Shown: one piece after another, positions 16,766 through 25,719 of the stretch
How positions within the stretch are numbered: position 1 is the stretch's first letter
How the letters are laid out: each line of letters starts with the position of its first letter
Assembly (NCBI GenBank): GCA_016702545.1
Contig: JADJDT010000042.1
Location: 62,001-126,000 of the forward strand
Reading direction: 5' to 3'
Length of the DNA: 64,000 nucleotides
DNA from: Pseudomonadota bacterium
GTDB taxonomy: Bacteria > Myxococcota_A > Polyangia > GCA-2747355
The notes under the pieces: generated by a model
Database searches by the model: none
What the model was told of the DNA's origin: nothing
The model's input: the letters and a program-made list of their open reading frames with translations, nothing else
Made by a program: the position numbers and the translations under genes

Positions 16766-16850
16766 GCGACCGCGCGTCCCGCGCGCGACGGTCCGTTTGC
16801 ACCCCAAGCAGCCCTTCGCCCGTGGGCGGCGGCCAGTGTAGGATGGGCGG

Positions 16851-18641
16851 GTGCGGCGGCTGCGTGGCATTCCCGGGGCGGAGGGGTTTGCGGTCGGTGA
16901 GGCCTTCCTGATCGACCGCCGGCGGCTGCGCGTGTCGCAGCGCAAGATCGCGCCCGAGGGTGTCGAGGAGGAGAGCCGGCGCTTCCTCGCGGCGGTCGAG
17001 GCGACGGATGCCGAGCTGCAGCGGATCGGCGCGCGCTTGGCGGCCGTCGGCGGCGATACGCTGATCCTCGAGGCGCACCGCCTGATCGTCCGCGACAAGC
17101 ACCTGATCGAGCGCACCACCGCGCTGATCCGCGACAAGCGGGTCAACGCCGAGTGGGCGCTGCGCGAGGTCGGGCGCGAGATCCGCCAGGTCTTCGAGCA
17201 GGTCGACGAGCGCTACTTTCGCGAGCGGCGCAGCGACGTCGACTTCGGCGTGCGGCATCTGCTGGTCACGCTGATCGGCGACCGGCCGACCGCGGCGCCG
17301 GTGCCGGCCCAGGCGATCGTGGTGGCCCACGAGCTGGCGCCGGCCGATATCGCGCAGCTCCATCGGGCCGAGGTGCAGGGTTTCGTCACCGAGGTGGGCG
17401 GGCCGACCTCGCACTCGGTGATCATGGCCCGCGCGCTCGGCATGGTGGCCGTCGTCGGCGTGCGACGCGCGACCGCGCAGATCGCCAGCGGCGAGACGGT
17501 GGTGGTGGATGGCAAGCACGGCGAGGTGCTGGTCGCGCCCGATCCACCGATGGCCGAGGACTACCGTCGGCTGCGCCGCGAGCGGGCCCAGCGGCTGCAC
17601 GAGTTGCTGGGGGCTCGGGCCTTGCCGGCGGTCACGCTCGATGGCGCGCGGGTCAGCCTGCTCGCCAACGTCGGCTCACCGGAGGAGGTGTCACTGGCGC
17701 TCGAACAGGGGGCCGAGGGCATCGGGCTCTACCGCAGCGACTACCTGCTGCAGGTGCACGCGGCGGGCCTGCCTGAGGAGGATCACCTCTCGCGGGCACG
17801 ACAGGCGCTGGCGAGCTGCGGCGCGCTGCCGGTGACCTTTCGCACCTGCGACCTCAACGCCAGCTCCGGCAGCGGTGGCCTCGGTGAGGGCGGGGCCGAG
17901 GCCAACCCGGCGATGGGGCTGCGCGGCATCCGGCTCTCGCTGAAGCAGCCCGAGGTCTTCACGGTGCAGCTGCGCGGGCTGCTGCGGGCGGCCGCTGGCC
18001 AGAAGCTGCGCGTGATGTTTCCGATGGTGTCGAGCCTGTCGGAGCTGCGCGAGGCCAAGAGCCTGCTCTATCGCTGTCGCGATGCCTTGGTCGGCGAGTG
18101 CCCGAGCGAGCTCGAGGTCGGCGTCATGATCGAGATGCCCTCGGCCGCGCTGATCGCCGAGCAGCTGGCGCGGGAGGCCGCCTTCTTCGCGATCGGCACC
18201 AATGATCTGATCCAGTACACGCTCGGCGTCGATCGGGTCAACGACCGGGTCAATCATCTCTATCGGCCGCTGCACCCGGCGATCCTGCGGCTGATCGCGC
18301 GGGTGGCGCAGGTCGCGCGGGGGGCCGGCATCGGCGCGTCGGTTTGTGGCGAGATGGCGGGCGATCCCTTGCTGTCGCTGCTGCTGCTGGGGCTGGGCAT
18401 TCGGACCTTCAGCATGAATCCGCGCGCCCTGCCGGGGGTCAAGGCGGTCATTCGCAGCGGACGGTGCAAGGACGGCGAACGGCTGGCCCAGCGGGCGCTC
18501 TCCCTTGCCACTGCGGAGGAGATCGAGGACGAGGTGCGCGAGGATGGCCGAGATGTTCCCCGAAGAGACCTTTGCCGGCGTCACGGCCGGCGCGAGCGCG
18601 GACGAGCCGTGGCCTCAATGAGCGCGCGGTGGGCCCCATGA
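16851..18641 (+). CDS. ptsI: PTS enzyme I (PEP:HPr phosphotransferase), C-terminus frameshifted
   Basis: Transfers phosphate from PEP to HPr. The phospho-His domain has VGGPTSHSVIMARALGM; the PEP-binding barrel has GLYRSDYLL, VGVMIEMPSAA, FAIGTNDLIQYTLGVDR and the catalytic-Cys region SVCGEMAGDPL. The usual RTLDxGGDK segment reads FRTCDLNASSGSGG, a marked deviation at a PEP/Mg-contact loop. No GAF domain, so it is the short EI form. Near 18540 one extra base seems present: the next frame continues MAEMFPEETFAGV, a normal EI ending, to TGA 18619-18621, while the frame as written ends at 18641 overlapping the GNAT start. GTG 16851 follows AGGATGGG. Confidence 0.88.
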   Translation: MRRLRGIPGAEGFAVGEAFLIDRRRLRVSQRKIAPEGVEEESRRFLAAVEATDAELQRIGARLAAVGGDTLILEAHRLIVRDKHLIERTTALIRDKRVNAEWALREVGREIRQVFEQVDERYFRERRSDVDFGVRHLLVTLIGDRPTAAPVPAQAIVVAHELAPADIAQLHRAEVQGFVTEVGGPTSHSVIMARALGMVAVVGVRRATAQIASGETVVVDGKHGEVLVAPDPPMAEDYRRLRRERAQRLHELLGARALPAVTLDGARVSLLANVGSPEEVSLALEQGAEGIGLYRSDYLLQVHAAGLPEEDHLSRARQALASCGALPVTFRTCDLNASSGSGGLGEGGAEANPAMGLRGIRLSLKQPEVFTVQLRGLLRAAAGQKLRVMFPMVSSLSELREAKSLLYRCRDALVGECPSELEVGVMIEMPSAALIAEQLAREAAFFAIGTNDLIQYTLGVDRVNDRVNHLYRPLHPAILRLIARVAQVARGAGIGASVCGEMAGDPLLSLLLLGLGIRTFSMNPRALPGVKAVIRSGRCKDGERLAQRALSLATAEEIEDEVREDGRDVPRRDLCRRHGRRERGRAVASMSARWAP

Positions 18642-19165
18642 GGCGGTCGCGGGCGCCGCGACAGGTGAGGGCGGAGGGCCTCACGGTGCGGGCGGCTCAG
18701 GCCTCCGACGGGCCCGCGCTGCGCTTGCTTTGGCGCGAGCTCGATCGGGTGCACGGGGAGCTGCAGCCCGGCTTCTTCCGCGCGGCGCCGCTGCCGCGGC
18801 CACCGGGCGAGCTGGTGGCGCGCCTGGCGGATCCCTCGCAGGCGCTGTTGGTGGCGGAGCGCGGCGGAGTGGTGGTCGGCGCGGTGCGTGTGCAGGTCTT
18901 GGCGGGGCCCCGCAACGGCTGGGCGCGGGCGCGGCCGCGCGGCTACCTCGACGACCTGATCGTCGCGGCAGACGAACGCCGGGCGGGGGTGGGCCAGGCG
19001 CTGGTGCGGGCCGCGATCGAGGCCTGTCGTGCGCGCGGTGCCGAGCAGGTCGTGCTGACGGTCTGGGAGGGGAACGCTGCGGCCGATCGCGTCTACCGGC
19101 GCCTGGGCTTTCGCGCGGCCAATCGCGTGCTGGCGCTCGACCTGGACGCCAGCGCGGCGGGGTGA
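18638..19165 (+). CDS. GNAT-family N-acetyltransferase
   Basis: Acetyl-CoA-dependent acetyltransferase, substrate unknown. 175 aa: LTVRAAQASDGPALRLLWREL at the N-terminus, the acetyl-CoA-binding segment LIVAADERRAGVGQALVRAAIEA, and the closing VWEGNAAADRVYRRLGFR typical of GNAT domains. ATG 18638 overlaps the ptsI end as sequenced (ATGA). It stands 4 nt before the next gene and probably shares a transcript with it. Confidence 0.85.
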   Translation: MRRSRAPRQVRAEGLTVRAAQASDGPALRLLWRELDRVHGELQPGFFRAAPLPRPPGELVARLADPSQALLVAERGGVVVGAVRVQVLAGPRNGWARARPRGYLDDLIVAADERRAGVGQALVRAAIEACRARGAEQVVLTVWEGNAAADRVYRRLGFRAANRVLALDLDASAAG

Positions 19166-19169
19166 CCCG

Positions 19170-22155
19170 ATGAGGGGCGAGCAGGGCTGGTCACCCGCGG
19201 CCCTGTCGCTCGTGCGGACCGTGCGGACCGTGCGGACCGTGCGGAGCGTGCGGACCGTGCGGAGCGCGTGGGGTCTCGCGGGGGCGCTGCTGCTGGCGCT
19301 GCTCAGTCTGGGGAGCGCGGCGCGGGCGGACGACCTTTCGCGGCGTTGGTACACGCTGACGACGCCGCACTTCGAGGTGCATTACTACGTCAGCGAGCGT
19401 TACAGTGAGGCCGCGGTGGCCCAGTGGGTCGCCGCCGCGGCTGAGCACGCCCACGCGGTGCTGGCCCCCGAGCTGCGGCACTGGCCGCGGGGTCGGACGC
19501 AGATCGTCGTCACCGACCGCACCGACGGCGCCAACGGATCGGCCTCGGTCCTACCCTACAACGCGATCCAGGTGCTCGTGGCAGCCCCCGGCTCGCGTGA
19601 GACGCTCCACGACTACGACGACTACCTCTTCCTGCTGCTCGTCCACGAGTACACGCACATCCTGCACCTCGACACGATTCACGGCCTGCCGCGGCTGGTC
19701 AACGCCGTGCTGGGCCGCACCTGGATCCCCAACCAGCTGCAGCCGCGGTGGTTCATCGAGGGGCTCGCGGTCGTCGAGGAGACGCGACATACGAGCGGTG
19801 GACGCAACCGCGCCGCGCTGCACGACATGATGCTGCGCGCGGCGGTGCTCGAGCACCGCTTCCTGGAGCTCGACCAGATCTCGTCGCTGACCCGCCACTA
19901 CCCGCGGGGCACGGTGCCCTACCTCTACGGTGGGCGCTTCCTGGCCTTCCTCGCGGCCCGCTACGGCGAGGACAAGCTGACCGCGATCAGTCACCGCTAC
20001 GCCGGACGCCCGCTGCCCTACGGCCTCAACAGCGCGGCGCGCGCGGTCTTCGGCCAGACCTTCGAGCAGCTCTATGAGCAGTTCAAGGAGCACCTGCGGC
20101 GGCGCTACGCGGCGCAGCGGGCCGCGGTCGAGCGTCGTGGCCTGACGCCCTTTCGCCGCGTCACCGATCACGGCTGGGTGCTGACCTCGCCGCGACTGAC
20201 GCGCGATGGTCGCGAGCTGGCGTTCATCGAGGGCGATGGGCGACGCCACGACGTCGTGCGCATCCTCGACCTCCAGAGCGGGGCGACCCGCGCGCGCCTA
20301 CACCACGTCGGCGGCGACACGGTGGCGCTGACGCCGGATGGACGGCAGGTGGTCTACGACCAGCCGGTCTTCTGGCGCACCTACAATAGCTTTCACGACC
20401 TCTACGCGCGGCGGCGCGGTGATGGGGCGGTGCGGCGGCTGACGCGCGGGTTGCGGGCGCGCGAGCCGGACGTGTCGCCCGACGGCCGTTGGGTGGCGTT
20501 CGTGACGCAAGAGCTGGGAGTCAGCAGTGTGCGGCTGCTGCCCTGGGCCGGTGGCGCGCCGCGGACGCTGCGTCGCTCCGCACCTGGGGAGCAGTTCTTC
20601 ACGCCGCGCTGGAGCCCGGATGGGCGATGGTTGGTGCTCTCGCAGCAGCGGGCGGGTGGGCGGCGCGACGTGGTGCGGCTGCGCGTGGCGGACGGGGCCT
20701 TGCGCCCGCTGACGGACGGTCGCGCGCTGGACCTCGATCCGCAGTTCAGCGCCGACGGGCGCCGGGTGTACTTCAGCTCGGACCGCACGGGCATCTTCAA
20801 CATCTACTGCGCCGAGGTCGAGGGCGGGGCGCTGACGCAGGTGACGAACGTGCTGGGCGGGGCCTTCTCGCCGGCGGTCAGCGCGGACGAACGTCAGCTC
20901 TACTATGTCGGCTATTCGGCGCGGGGCTATGACCTGCACGCGATGGCGATCGACCGCCAGCGCTTCCTGCCGGCGCTGCCCTACGTCGACGATCGCCCGC
21001 CGCCGACGCAGGCCGCGCAGCAGGTGCTGCCCCAACCACCGGTCGCGCGCCCCTACCAGCCCTGGGGCACGCTCTACCCGCGCGCCTGGGCCTTCGACGT
21101 GGCAGACGACGGGGTCGGCCTCAGCCTCGGCCTGCGGGTCGACGGCGCTGACGTGATCGGCCGACATCGGTGGGCGGCGCGCGTCAATAGCAACACCGAG
21201 CGCGGGTACGTCTCCTACGCCGCCTCCTATAGCAGTCAGCGCTGGTGGCCCTCGCTCGCGCTAGGGACCAGCCGCGCGGTCGGTCCCCGGGGCGGGGTGG
21301 TGATCGATGGCCAGCAGCGCAGCTATGTCGAGCAGAACTACGGGCTCTCGCTCTCGGCGGGGCTGCCGGTGCTGCGGCTGCCCGAGCACGGCGTGAGCCT
21401 CTCGCTCGACTACCACGTCAATTGGCTGCGCGCGGCCGAGCCCCTGCACGCGCTGGTGTTGCCCTCGATGCTCAGTCCGCGGCTGCCCGAGGTCGGCCTG
21501 CTGGCGGGGGTCGGCATCGGCGTCGGCTACGACAACGTCGAGGCTATGCCGGGTCGATCAGCGCCGAGCGGGTCGGCGCCTCGACGTCTCGCTCAGGGTC
21601 GATGCCGGCGCGTTGGGCAGCGAGTTCGACAACACCCAGCTGACCTGGTCCTGGACCGAGTTCGTGCCGCTGCCGTGGCTCGACGGGCACGTGCTCGCCC
21701 TGCGCTACGGGGGCGGTGCTGCGCGGGGTGACTTCCGCCGACGCGGGTATTTCTTCCTCGGCGGCTTCCCCGGGCAGGACCTCGTGCGGGCGGTGATCGA
21801 GCTCCAGCCGCTGGGTGGCGCGTATCTGCGCGGCTACGATCCGGGCGCGCTCTTCGGCGATCAATACCATCTGCTCAACGTCGAGTACCGCCTGCCGCTG
21901 CTGTCGTTCGAGCACGGCCTGTCGACCCTGCCGGTCTACCTCAACTTCGCGCATCTGACCTTCTTCGGTGACCTGGGCGATGCGCTCTTCGGGGCCTTGG
22001 CCTGGGATCGGCTCAAGGTCGGGGTCGGCGCCGAGGTGTTGACCGAATGGGTCGTGGGCTACGTCTTCTCGCTGACCCTGCGCTTGGGCTATGCGCGGGG
22101 CCTGATGGAGCCCGGGGGCGATCGCTTCTTCGTGCTGGTGGGCAACCGCTACTGA
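19170..22155 (+). CDS. Metalloprotease-like/TolB-propeller/outer-membrane barrel protein (frameshifted)
   Basis: Exported three-part protein of about 990 aa. After a signal peptide comes a gluzincin-type zinc-protease segment (HEYTHILHLD, HExxH). Then a TolB/PD40 beta-propeller (repeats such as LTPDGRQVVYDQP, VSPDGRWVAFVTQ, WSPDGRWLVLSQQ, FSADGRRVYFSSDRTG), then a surface-antigen (Omp85-type) barrel ending in VLVGNRY with a terminal aromatic residue. The barrel is broken: the frame from ATG 19170 leaves the homology at about 21545 (stop 21731); a second frame holds YAGSISAER, a third holds DVSLRVDAGALGSEFDNTQ to the end. Two single-base losses (about 21548 and 21583) restore it. Such proteins probably act at the outer membrane; substrate unknown. 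Confidence 0.75.
19212..19265 (+). repeat. Six 9-nt tandem repeats in a signal-peptide region
   Basis: Six units of GTGCGGACC/GTGCGGAGC encode VRT/VRS repeats in the n-region before the hydrophobic core. Gain or loss of units keeps the frame and changes only the number of positive charges. Confidence 0.9.
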
Positions 22156-22210
22156 AGGCGCGCGCCGGGCCTCCCCGTGGCGGCGAGCTTGCGGCTATAC
22201 TCCCCGACGC

Positions 22211-23068
22211 ATGCGTTGCCCCAACTGCCGTCGCGTTCTGCCTGACTACGCGCTGCATTGCGATCATTGTGCCGCGGGCGGCGATCCCGCGCCGGGCGTG
22301 GGGTCCGCGCCGCCTGCGCGGCGCCCCGAGGGGCTGGCGTCGCTCGCACGCGGTCCGCTCAAGGATCAGGTGATGACCTCGGCCGAGCCGGAGGACCGCG
22401 GAGCCAGCCGCGCGCGGGTCGGCTCCGCGCCCGGCGATCCGTCCGCGGCCGGCGCAGTGCGCGGATCTCGCGACGCGGTGGGTGGCGGTGGGCCCGGCGA
22501 GCGGGCGCTGGCGACGCGCGTCGTGACCCTCGACCGCGAGGGTGAGCGGGCGACGCGGCTCGTCGACGTCGAGGTGCCCGCGATGGTCAAGCGCGCGGGT
22601 CGGCAGCGCGAGGGCCAGCTCGGAGGGCCGGCGCCGACGGCAGCGGGCGAGCTCGTGCTGCTGGGCGAGCTGCCCGCCTGGATCGGTGGCGTGCGGCGCC
22701 AGCTCCATCCGCGCGATCGCACGACGCTGTGGGCGCTCGGCGTGTGTTTCTTGGGCGGCTTCGTGCCCTGGTACCACGTGCGCGTCGAGGGCCTGCTCGC
22801 CGGCGTCGAGGGTCTGGGGCTCCTCAGCGCGGCGCAGGCGCTGCTGGCCGTCGGGCTGCTGGTCGGGCGCACGCTGCGGCGACGGTGGGCCCTCGAGCTG
22901 CTGGTGGCCCAGACCGTGCTCATCGCGGGCGCGATCGCCGTGCCGGTCTATGAGCTGCTGCGCGGGGCGCTGGGGGCGTGGTACCTCGGCGCGGGGCTGA
23001 CGGTGGCGGCGGGCGGCGTCGCGCTGGGCTTCAGCCTGGCGCGCTTGAGTCGCCTCGGCGGCGGGTGA
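22211..23068 (+). CDS. Zinc-ribbon membrane protein, function unknown
   Basis: 285 aa. The first 25 residues form a zinc ribbon (MRCPNCRRVLPDYALHCDHC, two C-x2-C knuckles). About 110 disordered, Ala/Gly/Arg-rich residues follow. The C-terminal third holds three or four hydrophobic helices (TLWALGVCFLGGFVPWY, GLGLLSAAQALLAVGLLVG, LLVAQTVLIAGAIAVPVY, AGLTVAAGGVALGFSLA). I do not recognise the family; the zinc-ribbon plus membrane-domain layout is common among uncharacterised delta-type proteins. It follows the barrel gene by 55 nt and is convergent with the TlpA-like gene. Confidence 0.7.
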   Translation: MRCPNCRRVLPDYALHCDHCAAGGDPAPGVGSAPPARRPEGLASLARGPLKDQVMTSAEPEDRGASRARVGSAPGDPSAAGAVRGSRDAVGGGGPGERALATRVVTLDREGERATRLVDVEVPAMVKRAGRQREGQLGGPAPTAAGELVLLGELPAWIGGVRRQLHPRDRTTLWALGVCFLGGFVPWYHVRVEGLLAGVEGLGLLSAAQALLAVGLLVGRTLRRRWALELLVAQTVLIAGAIAVPVYELLRGALGAWYLGAGLTVAAGGVALGFSLARLSRLGGG

Positions 23069-23141
23069 GCCGGCGTTCGCGGCGGGGCCTGCGGCGCCTC
23101 GCCGCGCGTGGGCGGCTCGTCGACGCGCCCTCGGTCCCCGA

Positions 23142-23699
23142 TCAATCAACCAGCGAGCGGATGCAGCTCAGCGCCTCGGGCGAGCCCCAGTCGCGTTGGT
23201 TGACGAAGCGGTAGCGGATCACGCCCTGCGCATCGATCAGGTAGCTCTCCGGGTACTTGTCCGTGCCGTAGCCGTGCGGGACCTGCTGCGCCGGATCCAT
23301 CAGCACCGGCAGCGCGGGCAGCTTGTGGCGGCTGAAGAACTGCTGCACCGTCGCGGCGCTGTCGTCCGCGCTGACGGTGACCAGCTCGAAGCGATCGCCG
23401 GCCAAAGCGCGCTGGAGGCGATAGAGCGAGGGCAGCTCCTCGATGCAGGGGGGGCACCAGGTGGCCCAGAAGTGCAGCAGCACGACCTTGCCGCGCCGCT
23501 GACGCAGGTTCTGCTTGCGGCCGTCGAGCGCGGGGAGCGTGAAGTCGCGAGCCGCGCGGTGGGCGCGTTCGGGTTGCAGGGCCTCGCAGGCGCGCGCCGT
23601 GATTCGGCCCGTCTGCCCGATCCCGGCGAAGAAGGCATAGACCAGGGTGGCGGCCAGCGCCGCGTAGAGGGCATAGGCCAGCAGGCGTTTCAGCAGCAT
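23142..23699 (-). CDS. Membrane-anchored TlpA/ResA-like thiol-disulfide oxidoreductase
   Basis: Extracytoplasmic thioredoxin-fold reductant, likely for cytochrome c maturation or general thiol repair. An N-terminal anchor (LLKRLLAYALYAALAATLVYAF) is followed by an AhpC/TSA-like fold: DFTLPALDGRKQNLRQRRGK, VVLLHFWATWCPPCIEELP with the WCPPC active site, the cis-Pro region LPVLMDP, and YGTDKYPESYLIDAQGVI. 185 aa from ATG 23699; an ATG six codons upstream is less likely because the anchor starts at the second one. Stands alone between convergent and divergent neighbours. Confidence 0.92.
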   Translation of the reverse strand: MLLKRLLAYALYAALAATLVYAFFAGIGQTGRITARACEALQPERAHRAARDFTLPALDGRKQNLRQRRGKVVLLHFWATWCPPCIEELPSLYRLQRALAGDRFELVTVSADDSAATVQQFFSRHKLPALPVLMDPAQQVPHGYGTDKYPESYLIDAQGVIRYRFVNQRDWGSPEALSCIRSLVD

Positions 23700-23851
23700 G
23701 GGGCCAAGGGCTAGCACGGCCCGCGGGCAGCGTACAGGGTGGGCGGTGCCGCTCAGCGGTCACCTTGGCGCGCCGCGAGCGCTCTGGGGCGAACTGGTGG
23801 GCGGGGGCGCCGCGAGATAAGCTGAGCCCGGACCAGGGCACGGGGTAACGC

Positions 23852-24259
23852 ATGAGCTTCCGCGAGCTGATCAACGGATTCATCGGCCGCTTCGGCGAGC
23901 TGGTGGGCGTCAAGTTCGATCCGCTGGACGAGGATGGCTACGCCTCGATGCGCCGCGGCTCGGCGGTGATCGGGCTGAACGTGATCGAGGACCGTGGGGT
24001 GCTGATCCTGTTGGCGCCCACGATGCGCGTCCCCGAGCAGGAGCAGGCGACCTTCTTTCGTCGCCTGCTCGAGCTCAATCTGGTGGCCACCGGTGATGCG
24101 GCCTTCGCCGTGGACAGCCAGCGCAGCATCGTCTGCTTGCGCGCGCTGCGCGGGTTGCAGGGGATGGACTTCGAGGCCTTCGTCGATCTGCTCGATGCGG
24201 TGGCGGCCACGGCCGACGAGTGGAACGCGAAGCTCCGTGAGGAGCTCGGGGTCGGGTAA
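23852..24259 (+). CDS. CesT/YbjN-like small protein
   Basis: 135-aa acidic alpha/beta protein. FGELVGVKFDPLDEDGYA, VLILLAPTMRVP, FFRRLLELNLVATGDAAFAVD, IVCLRALRGL and LLDAVAATADEWNAKLREELG follow the layout of CesT-type secretion-chaperone/YbjN folds. No type III secretion genes are nearby, so a chaperone role is only suggested by fold. ATG 23852 is preceded by GGGGTAACGC. Its TAA stop is the first three bases of the element at 24257. Confidence 0.6.
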   Translation: MSFRELINGFIGRFGELVGVKFDPLDEDGYASMRRGSAVIGLNVIEDRGVLILLAPTMRVPEQEQATFFRRLLELNLVATGDAAFAVDSQRSIVCLRALRGLQGMDFEAFVDLLDAVAATADEWNAKLREELGVG

Positions 24260-24418
24260 GGAGGCTGGTGGAAATTAGCTTGCCAGGTGGGCGGTCGAGG
24301 CGCCCGCGCGGCAAGGCGCGAGGAGGGCGCGTACTGCCTGTACGCAACCGACGAGCAACGCCGACGCGCGGGATGGATCGGCCGCACAAGTTGGCGAGAT
24401 AAGTTCCGCCAGCCTCCT
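24257..24418. repeat. Dispersed palindromic element, family A copy 2
   Basis: The most complete copy: left TAAGGAGGCTGGTGGAAATT and right, reversed, AGGAGGCTGGCGGAACTT form a roughly 26-bp imperfect inverted repeat. The interior is nearly identical to 3922-4084. The left TAA is the stop codon of the preceding gene; the right end is 6 nt from the stop of the convergent HEAT-cyclase gene, so it fills the whole convergent gap and probably terminates both transcripts. Confidence 0.92.
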
Positions 24419-24423
24419 GTGCG

Positions 24424-25719
24424 TCAGGGCGTGATCGCCAGCAGTAGCACCGGGCGCTCGCCGTCGGCCGGCGCTTGGCCGGGCACCAGCAGCACGCGGA
24501 AGCGCTGTTGCGGCAGCTGGCGCAGCCCATCGAGGCCCGTCACGACCAGCTTGCGCGCCGCGCGGAGCAGCTCGAGCGCGGGGTCCCCGGCGACCGCGGG
24601 TAGATCGAGGCGCGGCGCATCGATGCCGATCCCGAGCAGTCCCGGATCCCGCGCCAGCAGCCAGCGGACCGCGCCCTCGGTCAACCCGGGCCCCGCGACC
24701 AGGGTGCCGGGACCCGCGACCAGGGTGGGCGCCGCCTCGCGCGGGGCCTGGGGCGCGGCGGGTGGGAGTTTCGACGATCGGTGCGGCATAGGGCCCGGCG
24801 TGGGCCCTCGCGTGGGCCCTCGCGTGGGTTTGGGCGCCTCTTGCCAGCCGGTGCTGATCAGCAGCAGGCAACCGCTGGGGGCTGGTCCCTGGCGCCGCTC
24901 GAGCGCGCGCAGCTCCGGGGCACCGACGCCCAAGCGCGTGGCTGGATCGATCCGCAGCACGGTGGCGCAGACCTGACGCCAGCGCCCCGGGGTCGGGTTG
25001 GTCGGCGGGGTCGGGTCGATCAGCCACGGGCCCCAGCGGCGACCGTCGGCACCGCGCAGGCCGCCGAGCTCGCGGACGCTCGGCGCACCGGCGGCGCGCG
25101 CCGGCAGGCTCTGATAGCCCTGCTGGGCAAGAAACGCCCACCAGGGCTGCGGGTCCTGCCCCAGCGCGCGACCGAAGCTGTGCACCAGCGCGTGCATCGC
25201 TTCGGCCTGGTCGTGCTGGGCGCCGGTCTGCAGTTGCCACATCAGCTCGTCGACGCCGCCGCGCTGGCCCAGGCGCAGGAGCGCCTGCGCGACCGCCCGG
25301 CGCACGCGCGGATGCTTCTCGCGCTCGATCGCCTGGGTCAGCGGGGGCACACCGGCGGGGTCGCCCAGCCGCCCGAGCGCCTCGGCACAGGCGGCACGGA
25401 CCCAGCGGTTGTCGTCGTTGCGCAAGCAGGCCGTGAGGAGCGGCAGCGCCGCGCGCTCGCCGCCGTCGCCGAGCACCAGCGCGGCGGTCTCGCGCAGCAG
25501 CGGATCCTTTGCCTTCGTGAGCTGCTCAGCGAGGGAGGGCGCGGGGCGCGACCCTCGGCGCGTGCTCTGAGCCCCTGCCTGAGCCTGAGCCTGAGCCTGG
25601 GCCTGAGCCTGAGCCTGAGCCTGGGCCTGAGCCTGAGCGCGGGTCGTGCCGGGCGCGCCCAGCAGGAGCATCAGCAGCAGCGGCAGCGCGACCGCGCTCC
25701 ATGGCCCCGTTCTCAGCAT
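24424..25719 (-). CDS. Exported HEAT-repeat protein fused to a cyclase-like domain
   Basis: 431 aa. Signal peptide (LPLLLMLLLGAPGTTRA), then an (Ala-Gln)n tract of about ten units, then HEAT repeats (DPLLRETAALVLGDGGERAA, NRWVRAACAEALGRLGDPAG, HPRVRRAVAQALLRLGQRGG). The C-terminal half matches the late part of the cyclase/kynurenine-formamidase fold: GCLLLISTGWQ, LTEGAVRWLLARDPGLLGIG, IDAPRLDLP, RKLVVTGLDGLRQLPQQRFR, VLLLAI. The metal-binding HxGTHxDxPxH motif is not visible, so catalysis is doubtful; it may be a binding domain. ATG 25719 has GGGAGG upstream and overlaps the helicase stop by 7 nt, implying translational coupling. Confidence 0.65.
   Translation of the reverse strand: MLRTGPWSAVALPLLLMLLLGAPGTTRAQAQAQAQAQAQAQAQAQAQAGAQSTRRGSRPAPSLAEQLTKAKDPLLRETAALVLGDGGERAALPLLTACLRNDDNRWVRAACAEALGRLGDPAGVPPLTQAIEREKHPRVRRAVAQALLRLGQRGGVDELMWQLQTGAQHDQAEAMHALVHSFGRALGQDPQPWWAFLAQQGYQSLPARAAGAPSVRELGGLRGADGRRWGPWLIDPTPPTNPTPGRWRQVCATVLRIDPATRLGVGAPELRALERRQGPAPSGCLLLISTGWQEAPKPTRGPTRGPTPGPMPHRSSKLPPAAPQAPREAAPTLVAGPGTLVAGPGLTEGAVRWLLARDPGLLGIGIDAPRLDLPAVAGDPALELLRAARKLVVTGLDGLRQLPQQRFRVLLVPGQAPADGERPVLLLAITP
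25577..25638 (-). repeat. Hexanucleotide tandem repeat coding for Ala-Gln
   Basis: About ten copies of GCCTGA/GCCTGG on the plus strand encode the (Ala-Gln)n tract just after the signal peptide of the HEAT-cyclase protein. Copy-number changes would preserve the frame. Confidence 0.9.

Noticed and set aside
19212..19265. Possible CRISPR or iteron array
   Set aside because: 9-nt units without spacers, in frame within a signal peptide.
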